Shown: one piece after another, positions 8,447 to 16,130 of the stretch
Layout: each line of letters opens with the position of its first letter
Numbering within the stretch: the stretch's first letter is position 1
Source: Phycisphaerales bacterium UBA1845
Lineage (GTDB): Bacteria; Planctomycetota; Phycisphaerae; UBA1845
Direction: 5' to 3'
NCBI GenBank assembly: GCA_002338715.1
Contig: DDIR01000038.1
Location: forward strand, 1 to 31,156
Length of the DNA stretch: 31,156 nt
The notes under the pieces: generated by a model
What the model was told of the DNA's origin: nothing
Databases searched by the model: none
Seen by the model: only the letters and a program-made list of their open reading frames with translations
Made by a program: the position numbers and the translations under genes

Positions 8447-8956
8447 ATGGTTAGGCCCAGAATCGGACCCACTTCATCATCACGCTGGTTGCGCGTCCCC
8501 ACCATCGCGATTTGCCTTCTTGCGCTCCTGGTACTTGTGATTCGCCTTGCCGTGCCAGCGAAAACCGACTTGGGGGATGGACCGCCAATCCAATCACGAC
8601 TTGTTCTGTGGACTTGCGAGGCGAACCCCCGACATCAATTTCGCAATCACTTCAGATTTGAATCGCTGACCTGCCCCACTTGCGGGGGGAATTGCGAGAT
8701 CCAGCTTGATTACATCTGCCCGGAACACAAAGGTCCGTTCTCTGTGTTGGTTCGATTCGCAAGGGTGGACAAGGTCCCGAAAAAATCGGGCTCAGCCGAC
8801 AGTGCCATCGTCAGTGAATACCGCTACCTTGACGCGACGGATTGGCACAAGTCCGATGGAACAGTCTTATGTCCGAGAGACGATTGTAATTTGAGTGCAC
8901 GCCGCGCAAAGTCCCCATGGGCATCTGCAAAGTCGCCCGAACCCACCTCTGAATGA
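8447..8956 (+). CDS. Small membrane-anchored Cys-rich protein, function unknown
   Basis: A 169-residue protein with no family I recognise. After a basic N-terminus, residues 18-36 form one hydrophobic helix (TIAICLLALLVLVIRLAVP). The rest is hydrophilic and should face the periplasm. Cysteines lie at C57, C76-x2-C79, C83, C91 (CPEH), C142 and C147 (CPRDDC), a zinc-ribbon-like spacing. No Shine-Dalgarno stands out before ATG 8447. It starts 18 bp after the prepilin-like gene and probably shares its transcript, so a role beside that pseudopilin is possible but unproven. Confidence 0.7.
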   Translation: MVRPRIGPTSSSRWLRVPTIAICLLALLVLVIRLAVPAKTDLGDGPPIQSRLVLWTCEANPRHQFRNHFRFESLTCPTCGGNCEIQLDYICPEHKGPFSVLVRFARVDKVPKKSGSADSAIVSEYRYLDATDWHKSDGTVLCPRDDCNLSARRAKSPWASAKSPEPTSE

Positions 8957-8983
8957 GTCCTGGGCCCGTTAGAATTACAAGAA

Positions 8984-9027
8984 TGTCATAACGTGACACT
9001 TGTCAATTCCCATTGAACCCATGGGTT
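8984..9027. promoter_or_regulatory. Cluster of short palindromes upstream of cheX
   Basis: Three copies of one pentamer alternate in orientation within 22 bp: TGTCA (8984-8988), TGACA (8994-8998) and TGTCA (9001-9005). The perfect 12-bp palindrome AACCCATGGGTT follows at 9016-9027. The block lies about 150-190 bp before the cheX start in an otherwise gene-free gap. An operator role is inferred. No convincing -35/-10 pair was found with it. Confidence 0.35.
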
Positions 9028-9176
9028 TTATACCTTATTCGCAGGCTGAGAACAGAACATCGTTCTGGGATTCGCTAACGCGTCGGCACAATTGAACCGA
9101 TGCTCATGTCAGCACCTGGTACATGATTTCAGGCAGCCGCGTCCCCGATGAAAGTGAATTTCGAGAGGTCAAATCC

Positions 9177-9686
9177 ATGGATGTTCGATTGATCAATCCG
9201 TTTGTAAATAGTGTCAAACGCGTGTTCGAAACAATGGTGCACGTGAAGGTGTCCGTCGGCAAGCCGTACGTCAAACCAGATGATGGCGCACATTCAGAAG
9301 TGTCTGGCATCATCGGATTCTCGGGTGACGCTGCCGGTTGCGTCGTGATCAGCTTTTCAAAGAAAGTTGCCGTAGCGGCGGCTTCGAAATTCGCTGGCAT
9401 GGAAATTGGCGCCGACCATCCGGACTTTTCAGATGCCATCGGTGAACTCGCGAACATGGTGGCGGGAAACGCAAAAATGGAATTCACCGACATGAACATT
9501 CGCATCTCGTTGCCGAGTGTTGTGATCGGTGACAGCTTCGTCGTCAGCAATTCCAAGAGTTCGCCGCGAATCGTCATTCCGTGCAAGAGTGAACTTGGTG
9601 AATTGCTCGTTGAGGTCGGGATGGAACTCGGTAAAAAGGACTGCGGCAACGCGGCCACGTCTACCAAGGCTACAGTTGGAGTCTAA
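9177..9686 (+). CDS. cheX: CheX-type chemotaxis phosphatase
   Basis: A 169-residue protein of the CheC/CheX/FliY phosphatase family. The start at 9177 (MDVRLINPFV) is preferred because GAGAGG lies 8 nt upstream; the frame extends to 9123 without a better signal. The family signature is seen as DAIGELANMVAGNAK, with the catalytic E90-x2-N93 pair that positions water to dephosphorylate CheY-P. The N-terminal INPFVNSVKRVFETM and GFSGDAAGCVVISF also fit CheX. Only one E-x2-N motif is present, as in CheX; CheC has two. The cheY-like gene starts 5 bp downstream, so enzyme and substrate are probably co-translated. No other chemotaxis gene is in the window. Confidence 0.88.
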   Translation: MDVRLINPFVNSVKRVFETMVHVKVSVGKPYVKPDDGAHSEVSGIIGFSGDAAGCVVISFSKKVAVAAASKFAGMEIGADHPDFSDAIGELANMVAGNAKMEFTDMNIRISLPSVVIGDSFVVSNSKSSPRIVIPCKSELGELLVEVGMELGKKDCGNAATSTKATVGV

Positions 9687-9691
9687 GAAAA

Positions 9692-10063
9692 ATGAAAGTG
9701 ATGCTCGTAGACGACTCGCGCACCATCCGCAACATTCAGAAGAATGTGCTCAGCCAGTTGGGGCATACAGATATTCTCGAAGCCGGGGATGGCGTCGAAG
9801 CGCTCAAAATTCTTGAGAAAGAAACGCCCGACCTGATGCTCGTGGACTGGAACATGCCCAACATGGACGGCATCACCCTCGTGCGCAAAGTTCGCGAAAC
9901 CAACAAGAAAACGCCGATCATCATGTGCACGACCGAGGCGCAGAAAGACCGCGTTATCGAAGCGATCAAAGCCGGCGTGAACAACTATGTCGTCAAGCCA
10001 TTCAATGTCGAATCACTCAGCGAGAAAATCGATCAGACCATGGCAAGATTGCAACCGACCTAA
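9692..10063 (+). CDS. cheY: CheY-like single-domain response regulator
   Basis: A 123-residue stand-alone receiver domain. The acidic pocket is D7-D8 (MLVDDSR), the phosphorylation site is D52 (MLVDWNMP), the switch Thr lies in MCTTEAQ (T80/T81), and the conserved Lys is K102 (VVKPF). No output domain follows, so it should act by binding a partner when phosphorylated. The tight spacing to cheX (5 bp) implies that CheX dephosphorylates this protein. The kinase is not in the window. It could control motility, or another process as in many non-flagellar Che-like modules. Confidence 0.93.
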   Translation: MKVMLVDDSRTIRNIQKNVLSQLGHTDILEAGDGVEALKILEKETPDLMLVDWNMPNMDGITLVRKVRETNKKTPIIMCTTEAQKDRVIEAIKAGVNNYVVKPFNVESLSEKIDQTMARLQPT

Positions 10064-10072
10064 CAGCGTTTG

Positions 10073-10096
10073 GCCGCTTGCCTTCAAACGAGCGGC
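10073..10096. terminator. Possible shared hairpin between convergent cheY and pcm
   Basis: GCCGCT (10073-10078) and AGCGGC (10091-10096) can pair across a 12-nt loop, starting in the 20-bp gap between the two convergent stops and ending inside pcm. There is no T-run and the stem is only 6 bp, so this is a weak candidate. Confidence 0.2.
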
Positions 10097-10722
10097 ACAA
10101 ATCGACACGCAATGAGCGGCTGCTCCACCCGAACGCCATCGCGGATGCGCAAGCGCAACATCATTTGCGTCTTGCCCCGCCCTACCGGAACGATCATAAG
10201 TCCGCCGATGGCAAGTTGCGTCATCAGCGCTTCCGGAAGAGTTGGACTGCCGGCGGTCACAAGGATTCGATCAAAGGGCCCGGCGTCCCTCCAGGCCTCT
10301 ACGCCATCGCCACTTCGAAACGCGACATTTTGATCGAGGCCTAGGGCTGCCAGTCGCTTGGCCGCCTCTTGGGTCAGATTCTGATCCAACTCAACGGTGT
10401 GCACCTGCGCTGACAACTGGGCGAGGATCGCGGTTTGGTAGCCCGTACCTGTCCCAACTTCAAGGACACGATGCGTCGGTTCCAACAGCAGCATTTGTGT
10501 CATGTACGCAACGATGTACGGCTGCGAAATCGTCTGCCCCGGACCAATGGGAAGGGCTTTGTCCTCATAGGCCTGTTCGCGGCACTCGAGAGCGACAAAC
10601 AACTCGCGCGGAATACGAAGCATCGCCTCAAGCACATTCGCATCGCAAATACCGCGAGCGACGATATGATTCTGAATCATCCCCCGTCTCAGAACTTCTG
10701 AATTGCTCAATAGTTGGTTCAT
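10084..10722 (-). CDS. pcm: Protein-L-isoaspartate O-methyltransferase
   Basis: A 212-residue SAM-dependent methyltransferase that starts the repair of isoaspartyl residues in aged cytoplasmic proteins. Family features are the N-terminal VLEAMLRIPRELFV, the ALPIGPGQTISQPY substrate loop (59-69), SAM motif I VLEVGTGTGYQTAIL (86-100) and ALMTQLAIGGLMIVPVG near the C-terminus. It ends RFVPLV, like E. coli Pcm before that protein's short tail. The ATG at 10722 gives the usual length (about 210). A frame extension to a TTG at 10776 adds 18 residues without family similarity. GAGAGG lies only about 3 nt before the ATG, which is closer than usual. It is divergent from a SAM hydrolase gene. Confidence 0.95.
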   Translation of the reverse strand: MNQLLSNSEVLRRGMIQNHIVARGICDANVLEAMLRIPRELFVALECREQAYEDKALPIGPGQTISQPYIVAYMTQMLLLEPTHRVLEVGTGTGYQTAILAQLSAQVHTVELDQNLTQEAAKRLAALGLDQNVAFRSGDGVEAWRDAGPFDRILVTAGSPTLPEALMTQLAIGGLMIVPVGRGKTQMMLRLRIRDGVRVEQPLIACRFVPLV

Positions 10723-10761
10723 CGGCCTCTCGGTCCACGCACCCGGCGGCGCGTTCCACGC

Positions 10762-10789
10762 TTGCAGAACGCACAACCAACATGATAAT
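10762..10789 (+). promoter_or_regulatory. Candidate promoter of the SAM hydrolase gene
   Basis: TTGCAG (10762-10767) and GATAAT (10784-10789) are separated by 16 bp in the divergent gap between pcm and the SAM hydrolase gene. The -10 matches 5 of 6 bases and the -35 only 3 of 6. This would give a leader of about 50 nt. Confidence 0.3.
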
Positions 10790-10848
10790 CAGCAGCCACT
10801 GCCCTTTGGCTGAGTCGATACATCACGCATTCTTGATTGGAGCGAGCC

Positions 10849-11685
10849 ATGCCACGGCAACAAGCCCAACCCATCATCACCTTGACGACCGACTTTGGCA
10901 TGCGTGATCATTATGTCGCCTGCATGAAGGGGGTCATCGCTCAGATCGCCCCGGATGCAAGAGTCATCGACGTTTCACACGCCATTGAACCGCAGAATAT
11001 TCTTGGTGCGGCTTACGTCCTGTACAACGCCATCGGCTGGTTTCCGCCGCAGTCGATTCACGTCGTTGTTGTCGATCCGGGTGTGGGCACCTCACGTGGC
11101 ATCATTGCAGCCCGCTACGGAACCCAGACAGTCATTGCTCCGGACAACGGCATCATCAGTCTCGTTCATCAGGCATATAAGATCGACGAGGCGCGTATCA
11201 TCAACAATCCGCATATCGCTCTGAGTCAAGTTTCAAATACCTTTCACGGTCGCGATATCATGGCCCCAGCCGCCGCGCACCTGGCCAAGGGCGCTGGTTT
11301 CAACGAACTCGGGCCTGCCACCAACCATGTCGAAGTCCTGCAATCTGTCAAACCCAAAATCAAATCGGCAGCAAAAATTGAGGGTCAGGTGATCTACATC
11401 GACCACTTTGGCAACCTGCTCAGCAACATCAGAGGGCGCGACCTGGAGGCGATGTCAGATGACGGTGGGGAATTTCTCGTTTCAATCGGCGGGTCGGAAT
11501 CCGGCCTTCGTTCGATCGGGAAACTTCAAAAAACCTACGCAAACGTCCCCGCTGGCGATTTGGTAAGCATCGTCAGCAGTGGCGGCTTTGTCGAAATCGC
11601 CGTTCACATGGGAAATGCCCAAGAGCGACTCGGGTCGGAAATTGGCCACCCCGTGGTCGTCGAACGAAACCGTGATTCACGCTAA
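10849..11685 (+). CDS. SAM hydrolase (adenosine-forming), DUF62 family
   Basis: A 278-residue member of the DUF62/fluorinase-like family. Family members use water (hydroxide) to split S-adenosylmethionine into adenosine and methionine. Hallmarks are TLTTDFGMRDHYVACMKGVI (11-30), FPPQSIHVVVVDPGVGTSRG, NTFHGRDIMAPAAAHLA, and IDHFGNLLSNI in the C-terminal domain. The reported Asp-Arg-His set appears as D76, R83 and H133, with the 7-residue Asp-Arg spacing of the family. The ATG at 10849 has GGAG 6 nt upstream and is preferred to an in-frame TTG at 10837. The M19 dipeptidase gene starts 47 bp downstream and may be co-transcribed. Confidence 0.92.
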   Translation: MPRQQAQPIITLTTDFGMRDHYVACMKGVIAQIAPDARVIDVSHAIEPQNILGAAYVLYNAIGWFPPQSIHVVVVDPGVGTSRGIIAARYGTQTVIAPDNGIISLVHQAYKIDEARIINNPHIALSQVSNTFHGRDIMAPAAAHLAKGAGFNELGPATNHVEVLQSVKPKIKSAAKIEGQVIYIDHFGNLLSNIRGRDLEAMSDDGGEFLVSIGGSESGLRSIGKLQKTYANVPAGDLVSIVSSGGFVEIAVHMGNAQERLGSEIGHPVVVERNRDSR

Positions 11686-11732
11686 GATTGCAAATCATCC
11701 AGATTTCGAAAAACCAGGAAGGATCATAAACC

Positions 11733-13007
11733 ATGCAAAGTCGCACCCGAATCCTGTGCCATGTGAACGCTGCGCTCGCGTTCGCGGTCATCACTGCCCC
11801 GCTCCTGGCCGAAACGCCTGTTGAGACAGCCGCCAATAATGATCAAAAGCCAGTCGTCATCACCGACGAGGGACGCCGCATCCACGATGCCGGTATTCTT
11901 ATCGACGGTCACAACGATCTGCCGTGGCAACTTCGCAAGCGCGCCCGCAAGAACATGGGGCCAGTGGATCTCCGCAAGCATCAGGACTCGCTTCAGACCG
12001 ACATACCGCGTTTGAAGAAGGGCGGGCTCGACGCTCAGTTCTGGGTTGTCTACATCCCTGCCGATACGCCGCAGGACGGAACAGCCAAGCGCGAAGCCCT
12101 GGAACAATTCGAAGTCATTGAAAAAATGGTCAAGGACTATCCCGAAACATTTGAGCGTGCCCTGTCAGTCGACGACATCGTCCGCATTCATGGCGAAGGC
12201 AAGATCGCGTCAATGATCGGCGTCGAAGGCGGGCATATGATTGAAGGCTCCCTCGAAACGCTCAAGGAGTTCTACGATCGCGGCGCACGCTACATGGGGT
12301 TGACGCATTCGGATTCGCTCGACTGGGCCGACTCCGCCACCGACGATGCCAAGTGTCACGGCTTGTCAGAATTCGGCAAGTCCGTTGTCTTGGAAATGAA
12401 CCGATTGGGCATGCTCGTCGACCTGGCCCACGTGTCGCACGAAACCATGCGGGCCGTTCTGAAAACTTCAAAGTCCCCGGTGATTTTCTCGCATTCGTCA
12501 TCGTATGCCATCGCACCGCACATGCGCAACGTACCGGATGATGTGCTGAAGATGGTCAAAGAAAACAAGGGCGTCGTGATGGTGAATTTCTACTCGGGCT
12601 ATGTACACCCAGAAGGCGCGCGAATCGTTTCGAAGGAGTTTGAAGTCGAGCGCGACTTAAAGGCGAAGTATCCCAAGAAGGAAGATTTCGATGCCGCGTG
12701 GGACAATTGGAAGGCGGAGCATCCCGTTCCGGACGGAACAGTGCATACGCTCGTCGATCACATTGACCACATCGTCGAGGTGGCTGGTATCGATCACGTC
12801 GGCATCGGTTCCGACTATGACGGCGTTGGTCAACTTCCCGCACAACTCGAGGACGTTTCCTGCTTCCCGTACATCACGCAGGAGCTCCTGAACCGAGGCT
12901 ATAGCGAAACGGACATCCACAAGGTTATGGGCGGGAATCTGCTGCGCGTCTTCCGCGAAGTGGAACTTACTGCGAAAGAGATGCAGGCTGCAAAATCGAC
13001 CAACTAA
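11733..13007 (+). CDS. Secreted membrane dipeptidase (peptidase family M19)
   Basis: A 424-residue zinc dipeptidase. An N-terminal signal peptide (residues 1-26, ending APLLA) indicates export. The metal and active-site pattern of renal dipeptidase is present: H60-x-D62 (DGHNDLPW), bridging E165 (GVEGGH), H233 (DLAHVS), H254 (FSHSS) and D361 (HVGIGSDYDG). Family members cleave a broad range of dipeptides, including some with a D-residue at the C-terminal side. A likely role is periplasmic peptide salvage. AAGGA lies about 10 nt upstream of the ATG. It converges on putA with only 15 bp between the stops and no room for a separate terminator. Confidence 0.93.
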   Translation: MQSRTRILCHVNAALAFAVITAPLLAETPVETAANNDQKPVVITDEGRRIHDAGILIDGHNDLPWQLRKRARKNMGPVDLRKHQDSLQTDIPRLKKGGLDAQFWVVYIPADTPQDGTAKREALEQFEVIEKMVKDYPETFERALSVDDIVRIHGEGKIASMIGVEGGHMIEGSLETLKEFYDRGARYMGLTHSDSLDWADSATDDAKCHGLSEFGKSVVLEMNRLGMLVDLAHVSHETMRAVLKTSKSPVIFSHSSSYAIAPHMRNVPDDVLKMVKENKGVVMVNFYSGYVHPEGARIVSKEFEVERDLKAKYPKKEDFDAAWDNWKAEHPVPDGTVHTLVDHIDHIVEVAGIDHVGIGSDYDGVGQLPAQLEDVSCFPYITQELLNRGYSETDIHKVMGGNLLRVFREVELTAKEMQAAKSTN

Positions 13008-13022
13008 CGAAGGCGCCGTGCA

Positions 13023-16000
13023 TTACTCGGTTTGTTCGTCCGACTTGGTCAATCCGTGGCGCAGCGTGTTTTCGCTGATCGTTCGCGGGCGACAATATTG
13101 CAGCAGATAGTCTAAACTTCCCAGACGAGCACCGTCACCGGAAAGCTGCCGCCCTCCGTATGGCTGCACATCAACCTGCGAGCCCGTGATCTTGCGGTTG
13201 ATGTAAAGGTTGCCCACGCGGAAACGTTCGCGGGCGCTGGCGATGTGCGCGGGGCTTCGCGAATAAATGCCTCCGGTCAGCGCATACGGGCTACCGTTGG
13301 CGAGCTCGATCGCATGGTCGAAATCGCGAGCCTTCATGACGGCCAACACAGGTCCGAAGACTTCCTCCTGCGCCAACTCCGATTCCGGATCGACATCTTT
13401 GAAAATCACCGGCGTCACATAAAACCCGCTGACCGGAACGCGACTCGATTCGGTCTCGAAAAGCACCGGATGCTTCTCTTTTTGCCGGGCGATCAGCGTG
13501 CGAAGTCGTTCCTGCGTTTCGCCATCAATTACCGGACCAATCGAATGTCCCACGTTGGCAGGGTCGCCGACCTCCAATTGCTCTGCCGCCCCCGCCAACT
13601 TCCTGCAGAATTCTTCATAGACGTCGGCCAACACAATCACGCGCGAACAAGCCGTACACTTCTGCCCTCCAAAGGCAAACGCGCTTTCAAGGACGCCCAT
13701 GACGGCTTCATCCACATCCACATCGTGATCGACGATGATCGCGTTCTGTCCGCCGGCGTCGATGATCGTTCGCTTGAAGTGACCCTGGCGCGGTCGAATC
13801 CGAGCGGCTGACTCGGCCACCTTCACCGCATTGGGGCTCGATCCGCAGAACGCGACGAGGTGAACATCCGGATGCTCAACCAGTGCCTGCCCCACGCTTT
13901 CGCCAGCCGCCGGCAGATAATTCACGACGCCATCCGGCAGGCGCGCATCGGCAAGCAACTCCATCAGCATCGCCGCAACGATCGGCGCTTTCGAGGATGG
14001 TTTAACGATCGCGGCATTTCCCATCGCGACCGATGCTGAAATCATCGCCGACAACATCGCCAGCGGAAAATCCCACGGTCCGATCAACAGGCACACACCG
14101 CACGGCTCATACACCAGCACGTTTTCTTCACCGGGTACATCGCGCCGCCGCGGACGCTCGCCCAATCGCTCCAACAGCGCCGCGTGATAGTTGAAGTAGT
14201 CGATCGCCTCGACGACTTCTCCGTCGGCTTGTATGGGGTTCTTTCCGATTTCGCGGACCAACTGCGCGATGAATTCATAGCGGCGCTCTTCCAACGCCTT
14301 CGCCACGCGACGCAACACATCAGCGCGAACGTTGTACGGCTGGCTGCGCCAGTTCGGCATCGCCTTAGCCGCGGCCGCAACCGCCTGGTCAGCTTGCGCC
14401 AGGTCAGCCGACGCGACGCGAGCAACGATCTGATCGGGATACGCCGGGTCGTGCGAGATCAACCAGTCTTCCGAACCCACGTCCTTATCGCCGATCCTCA
14501 GCAATCGATCCTTGCCGGACTTCGAGCGAAGGGAAGCGATCGCCGCCGCCACCTTTTCGCGTTGTTCGCTGTTGGAAAAACCCATCGCAGTGGCGTTGGT
14601 GAAATCCAGGCCCACAGAAGAAGCAATCATGGAACAATCCTCGAATGGATCTTCGTAATCTCTCTTGGGAAGCGTCGCGCTCACCGGTTCGCCACTATCT
14701 AGGCCAGCCGACTCGGGCACGCGCAACAAATTGTCATAAGCACTTCGGTCGCCAAAACGATTCTTCAAAAACGAATCGTTCGACGTGTTTTCAAGGAGCC
14801 GGCGAATCAGGTAGGCCATCCCCTTGATGAGCTCGCCATATGGACAATACACTCGCAGACACCGCCCCATTTCCGCAATGGCGGCTTTGAGCGGTTCGCC
14901 CATGCCCGCCAGCATCTGTAACTCGTAATCTTGCGGCGAAAGGTCGAGCGATTCGGCGACGGCCATCACATGCGCAAGCGAGCGAACGTTATGGCTCGCA
15001 AACGCCGGACGGATGATGTCGGCGTGCTCGAGCATGATCCGCGTCAGCTCTTCGTAGCACGCATCGGACTGCCACTTCTGCGTCCAGACGGGAATCGACG
15101 TGCCATTGCGGATGGCCTTCGTGGTCTCGCTGTCCCAGTACGCACCTTTAACCAGACGGATTCCGATTTCAGTCCCGCGGCGCTTGACCCAATCCAGCAG
15201 GTCGAGCATGTCCTCGCGGGCGTCCTGCAAATACGCCTGCACGACAATTCCTGCGTCGGGCCAATCTCGAAACTCCGGCTCTGACATCAGCCGCTTGAAA
15301 ATCCAGAACGTCATGTCGCGGTATCGAAACGACTCCATGTCCACGTTGACGAACACATCCAACTCGCGTGCACGCAGCAAGAGCGGCGTCATGCGGCGGC
15401 GAATCACGGCGTACGCCCGTTCGGGATCGACCGGATCGAACACCGGATCAAGCGCGGTCAGTTTCACCGAAATGTTCGCACGCGGCATTGGTCCCGTCGA
15501 TGTCGCGTCGAGTAATGGAATCGGGCTCCATGCGTGTGACGCACGGCCCAGTGCTTCGATGAGTTCCATGTACGTGCTGGCCGCATGGTCGGCTTGTAGG
15601 TCACCGATGGTCGCTTCACCGAGCACATCGAGCGTGAAGGTCATCCCCCGCTTGCGGAGCGATTCGGCGTAGGCAATCGCTTCCGCGGTGTTTGTGCCCG
15701 TCATGAAACCGCGGGCCATCATGAACGAACCCTTGCGGATGTTGGCGCCAAGCGCACGTCCCCACGCGGAATCAGGTCGCTTAAACGCGATGGCCATCTG
15801 AAATGGCAGCGGCAGACTCACATCGCCTTGTTGCAGGTAATGTTTGAAGTGGTCGGCAATGTCGGCATCGTCGCGCATGTACGGCAGCGCTTCGATGAAT
15901 CGAAACAATTGCGTCTGCAATCGCGGGTGGGCCGAGAAGTATTCGAGCATCTTGCGATCCCACCACGCCCGATGCCACATCTTCGGCTCGTTGGCGTGGG

Positions 16001-16118
16001 CTCGCTCGAACAGTTCATAGCCCAGCGCGCGGCATCGTTTTTGAATATCAGCTTCCCTGGCGTTTTTCACTTGGGTTGGGATCAAAATACCTGAAGGTCT
16101 GATCGCAGTTTGAATCAT
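13023..16118 (-). CDS. putA: Bifunctional proline dehydrogenase / glutamate-semialdehyde dehydrogenase
   Basis: A 1031-residue enzyme that oxidises proline to glutamate in two steps and passes electrons from FAD to quinone. Residues about 20-95 form the helical arm. The FAD barrel (about 120-470) shows ISVKLTALDP, RLVKGAYWDSE, AFASHNVRS, and LIRRLLENTSNDSF, the substrate-binding signature. The aldehyde dehydrogenase part (about 560-1010) has LIGPWDFPLAM, IDAGGQNAIIV and FGGQKCTACSR with catalytic C821. There is no N-terminal ribbon-helix-helix DNA-binding domain, unlike E. coli PutA, so it should not repress its own gene. The length fits the short class of bifunctional PutA. It begins 12 bp after addA on the same strand, so it is probably transcribed with it. 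Confidence 0.96.
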   Translation of the reverse strand: MIQTAIRPSGILIPTQVKNAREADIQKRCRALGYELFERAHANEPKMWHRAWWDRKMLEYFSAHPRLQTQLFRFIEALPYMRDDADIADHFKHYLQQGDVSLPLPFQMAIAFKRPDSAWGRALGANIRKGSFMMARGFMTGTNTAEAIAYAESLRKRGMTFTLDVLGEATIGDLQADHAASTYMELIEALGRASHAWSPIPLLDATSTGPMPRANISVKLTALDPVFDPVDPERAYAVIRRRMTPLLLRARELDVFVNVDMESFRYRDMTFWIFKRLMSEPEFRDWPDAGIVVQAYLQDAREDMLDLLDWVKRRGTEIGIRLVKGAYWDSETTKAIRNGTSIPVWTQKWQSDACYEELTRIMLEHADIIRPAFASHNVRSLAHVMAVAESLDLSPQDYELQMLAGMGEPLKAAIAEMGRCLRVYCPYGELIKGMAYLIRRLLENTSNDSFLKNRFGDRSAYDNLLRVPESAGLDSGEPVSATLPKRDYEDPFEDCSMIASSVGLDFTNATAMGFSNSEQREKVAAAIASLRSKSGKDRLLRIGDKDVGSEDWLISHDPAYPDQIVARVASADLAQADQAVAAAAKAMPNWRSQPYNVRADVLRRVAKALEERRYEFIAQLVREIGKNPIQADGEVVEAIDYFNYHAALLERLGERPRRRDVPGEENVLVYEPCGVCLLIGPWDFPLAMLSAMISASVAMGNAAIVKPSSKAPIVAAMLMELLADARLPDGVVNYLPAAGESVGQALVEHPDVHLVAFCGSSPNAVKVAESAARIRPRQGHFKRTIIDAGGQNAIIVDHDVDVDEAVMGVLESAFAFGGQKCTACSRVIVLADVYEEFCRKLAGAAEQLEVGDPANVGHSIGPVIDGETQERLRTLIARQKEKHPVLFETESSRVPVSGFYVTPVIFKDVDPESELAQEEVFGPVLAVMKARDFDHAIELANGSPYALTGGIYSRSPAHIASARERFRVGNLYINRKITGSQVDVQPYGGRQLSGDGARLGSLDYLLQYCRPRTISENTLRHGLTKSDEQTE

Positions 16119-16130
16119 CGGTTCACGCGT

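Noticed and set aside
9104..9667. A 187-codon minus-strand frame opposite cheX
   Set aside because: It mirrors the CheX coding frame, and the plus strand has the clear CheX signature and ribosome binding site.
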